NCBI GenBank assembly: GCA_910587945.1
Contig: CAJUNI010000050.1
Location: forward strand, 1-15,935
Length of the DNA stretch: 15,935 nucleotides
Reading direction: 5' to 3'
Source: an uncultured Parvibacter sp.
Lineage (GTDB): Bacteria; Actinomycetota; Coriobacteriia; Coriobacteriales; Eggerthellaceae
This document shows, in pieces, positions 13,593 to 15,935 of this stretch (positions are counted from its first letter, which is position 1; the number at the start of each line of letters is the position of its first letter). A model generated the notes under the pieces. The model was given only the letters and a program-made list of their open reading frames with translations. It ran no database searches and was not told the DNA's origin. The position numbers and the translations under genes are program-made.

Positions 13593-15935
13593 TTATTTCA
13601 TAGACCTGTCGGCCTCTACAGCCTCTGCCGCCTCGGCATAGGCCAGCTCTTCTTCCTCTTCCTCATCCCGGCGACGCTTCGCCGCCAGGAGCAGTACTAG
13701 ACCGGCCAGAGCTGCTAAGGCCAGGTAGCCAAGGAGGTTGTTCTCATCGCCCGTCTTCGGCAAACGCTTGCCGTCAGGCGTGAGCACCTTGGTGGGCACC
13801 AAGGGGTTGTTGCGACGCATACCCAAGTCGACCGGGCGTCCAACCTCATCGGTCCAGTCATAGGAAACCAGCAGGTTGTAACGCTGACCGTAGGCATTGG
13901 GCTCGGTGCGCACCGCAGTGAACATACCCAACACTGCCATGCCCGGCGTCATGCCCACACGCTCGTTGTCTACCGACTTCCACCAATCGGAGTCATCGGC
14001 ATCATTGGCACCAGCGTTCAGGGTGACAAAGGCGTAGCCCTCGGGCAGTTCAGCCCAGACACGGTAGATGTAAGGACGACCCTCATCATCCACCATAGGC
14101 AGGCCTTCGAAGAGGTACTTGCCCAGATCCTCTTCGTCCGTACCCCAGCCATTGATGTCTTGCCAGGCTACGGTCGTCCAGCCGCTGCCGCCCTCAATAC
14201 CCTTGTCGGTAATGGCCTTCTGGGCTTCGGATTCGTAGGCGGCCGCATTAAAGCCAACCACGTCCAGATCCTTGTCATCTAAGACCTTGCGATCCAGATA
14301 GACCCGCAGCGCGCCCTCATAGGGTTGATAGGTCGTACCCTTCAAGCCATCGCCCTCGGGATCCACGAAGACCGTACCACCGATGGAGGCCGTAGCGTAG
14401 GGCACCAGACCCGTATCGTTGTAGTCCGAATCCACCGGAGCATTGATGGCCCAGTAGCGATCCTCTTGAGCCGCCCGGGTAGCTTGAGCGCTGCCACCGT
14501 TAATCGGGCCGCGGACGAAGGAAGACTCGCCTTCCTCAGCCCACTCAAAGTCGCTGGCCGGAGCACAGAGGACGATGTAGCCTTCAGACGGATTGGCCGG
14601 ATCTAAGAGCTTCGTCATTTCGTCGAGGTCAGAATCTACCTCAGGATCAGCACCCACGTTGTACTTTGTGACGCCGTACTTGGTGGGCAGATCGTCCACC
14701 GTTACCTCAAAGCCATAGATCACGAGCGCCGTGGTCATCTCCAACTCGAAGAGCGCGTTGCCCTTCTCATCGGTGACGGCGTTGCCCTCTTCATCCACCA
14801 GCGGAATACGGTTGCCCGCATCGTCGGTCTTGTAGATGAGCTTGCCATCCTCGTCAGTTGCGGCCACCAGATGAGCGCCAGCCACTTCTAAGTTGTCAAA
14901 GATCCAAGAGCCATCCTCGTCGCAGGTGGTATGGGTGCGCGTCTCATTGCTATTGAACGCTTCATCCTCATGCCAACCATCAACGCCGAATTCGTCGATG
15001 CCATACCAGTAACGCGTCAAGGTCAGCGGAACGGCCTTATCAGCACTGGTCACCTTCCAGGTTTCATCCTCGTCCTGGATGCCGTTGTAGTTCGTATCCT
15101 CCCAGATGATGCCAGCAATATGAGCCCGAGCGATGGGTACCAAGCCATAGCCATGATGCAAGCTGTCGTGCCAACCCAAGTCAGACCAATTATTGAAGGT
15201 CCGCTGAGCATAGAGCGCTTCGAGGCGAGCATTGTAGGCTTGACGCAGTTCCGGATCACCGCTGCCGTCATAGAGCGGCTCACCGGTGGTGGCAGTACCA
15301 ATCTGGCGGCCAAAGATTTGCTCACGCTGAACGTTGGTCAGGTTCTCCAACTGCTCAAGGGTTGCCTGCTCTAAGGCCTCTACCGTCACGGTCACACCGT
15401 CATCGAGCACCTCATTGGGGTTCGTCGTCGGTACGTTTGGCGTATCCGGATCGGTCGGATCCGTCGGATCCGTCGGCGTACCCGCTACCTCGTCGTCCAA
15501 CTCAGCAGCGGCCATGGCCACGTTAGCCAAGTTCTGGTCTGCCAAGCTCGTCACTGCCTGACCGAAGCTATAGCTGCGGCCATAGATTTGCGGCAGCGAG
15601 CCGTTGATCTCGGAGTACACGGCGGAAGGACCAGGAGTAGAGGTGCCCTCGGTGCGGTCAGCCAAGCGAGAGAGGATGATGAGATCGCCCACAGAATCCA
15701 CCGCGGAATCCAAGGTGACATCCTTCTTGTTCGGCCGCAATGCACCGGTCTTCTCGTCAAAGTCAGAGTTGATCGGGTCGCTACCCTCTTCGTCCGCAAA
15801 GACGTGCTGGAGCGTTTCCACATAGTTGTCAGCGTTCGGGTAGCTCACTACTTCCACCCGATAGCCATAGAGCACCTTCACCCGGTTGCCCGAGGTATCA
15901 ATGACGTGATAGCCGGTGCCATCGGTGGTGAAGGC
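13593..15935 (-). CDS. LPXTG-anchored surface protein with SdrD-B-like domains, N-terminus outside the window
   Basis: The frame is open to the right edge, so these 780 residues are the C-terminal part of a longer protein and the signal peptide is not visible. An internal GTG at 15881 is not the true start, since 18 more codons precede it. Visible are an Asp/Thr/Pro tract (DPTDPTDPTDPD), then two SdrD-B/Cna-B-like beta domains. The first begins GIIWEDTNYNGIQDEDE with a calcium-type acidic loop (D280, N282, N284, D288 of the visible part). The second begins ASIGGTVFVDPEGDGLKG (D525). The sorting signal is LPKTG at 725-729, a membrane helix at about 734-752, then KRRR. The tail runs another 24 residues with 11 acidic residues, far longer than usual. 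Sortase should link it to the cell wall; adhesion or matrix binding is inferred. The protein is strongly acidic overall. A good terminator follows. Confidence 0.9.
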   Translation of the reverse strand, partial: AFTTDGTGYHVIDTSGNRVKVLYGYRVEVVSYPNADNYVETLQHVFADEEGSDPINSDFDEKTGALRPNKKDVTLDSAVDSVGDLIILSRLADRTEGTSTPGPSAVYSEINGSLPQIYGRSYSFGQAVTSLADQNLANVAMAAAELDDEVAGTPTDPTDPTDPDTPNVPTTNPNEVLDDGVTVTVEALEQATLEQLENLTNVQREQIFGRQIGTATTGEPLYDGSGDPELRQAYNARLEALYAQRTFNNWSDLGWHDSLHHGYGLVPIARAHIAGIIWEDTNYNGIQDEDETWKVTSADKAVPLTLTRYWYGIDEFGVDGWHEDEAFNSNETRTHTTCDEDGSWIFDNLEVAGAHLVAATDEDGKLIYKTDDAGNRIPLVDEEGNAVTDEKGNALFELEMTTALVIYGFEVTVDDLPTKYGVTKYNVGADPEVDSDLDEMTKLLDPANPSEGYIVLCAPASDFEWAEEGESSFVRGPINGGSAQATRAAQEDRYWAINAPVDSDYNDTGLVPYATASIGGTVFVDPEGDGLKGTTYQPYEGALRVYLDRKVLDDKDLDVVGFNAAAYESEAQKAITDKGIEGGSGWTTVAWQDINGWGTDEEDLGKYLFEGLPMVDDEGRPYIYRVWAELPEGYAFVTLNAGANDADDSDWWKSVDNERVGMTPGMAVLGMFTAVRTEPNAYGQRYNLLVSYDWTDEVGRPVDLGMRRNNPLVPTKVLTPDGKRLPKTGDENNLLGYLALAALAGLVLLLAAKRRRDEEEEEELAYAEAAEAVEADRSMK
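15448..15474. repeat. Three 9-bp tandem repeats coding for Thr-Asp-Pro units
   Basis: GGATCGGTC, GGATCCGTC and GGATCCGTC lie head to tail at 15448-15474, inside the surface-protein gene. On the coding strand they give the repeated Thr/Asp/Pro tract between the N-terminal part and the first B-like domain. Such exact short repeats can change copy number by slippage without shifting the frame. Confidence 0.8.

Noticed and set aside
1..15935. Mobile elements, CRISPR arrays, rRNA and tRNA genes
   Set aside because: Reading both strands, I saw no transposase or integrase, no regularly spaced repeat array, and no cloverleaf or rRNA-like sequence. The compound hairpin at 6760-6813 was considered as a tRNA but lacks the T-arm consensus and a cloverleaf layout.

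Overview
The window reads as an ordinary stretch of chromosome from a Gram-positive bacterium of moderately high GC. The best fit is the actinobacterial class Coriobacteriia (Eggerthella/Slackia-like gut bacteria). This rests on a single-chain PurL carrying its own glutaminase domain, a methionine aminopeptidase with an N-terminal SEC-C zinc motif, a large LPXTG surface protein, a PAS-rich soluble hybrid kinase and an Mbeg1-like hydrolase. Family recall without a search only makes this assignment tentative; some Firmicutes share several of these traits.

Layout, left to right. Positions 1-105 hold the end of an unidentified gene that can be read on either strand. Next is a plus-strand pair, an Mbeg1-like alpha/beta hydrolase (177-1685) and RidA (1722-2111). 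Convergent to it is a 12-helix MFS transporter (2304-3581, minus). Divergent from that is methionine aminopeptidase (3815-4699), which ends at a strong terminator. A 453-base gap with operator-like repeats precedes a fused MsrA-MsrB methionine sulfoxide reductase (5153-6604, plus). A short gap with a 22-bp tandem duplication and a long compound hairpin follows. The rest is on the minus strand: FGAM synthase PurL (6867-10676), a hybrid histidine kinase with PAS domains, HisKA, HATPase and receiver (10790-13198), a 394-base leader/intergenic region, and the C-terminal 780 residues of an LPXTG-anchored SdrD-B-like surface protein (13593 to the right edge) with its own terminator.

The genes do not form one pathway. 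They share housekeeping and stress themes: de novo purine synthesis (PurL), N-terminal processing (Map), repair of oxidised methionine (MsrAB), removal of reactive enamine/imine intermediates (RidA), a signalling kinase whose output partner is not visible, and a cell-wall protein.

I found no mobile element, CRISPR array, rRNA or tRNA, and no clear previously undescribed system. The items most worth a second look are the surface protein's unusually long acidic cytoplasmic tail, the msrAB linker, the hairpin-rich leader of the kinase, and the repeats upstream of msrAB.
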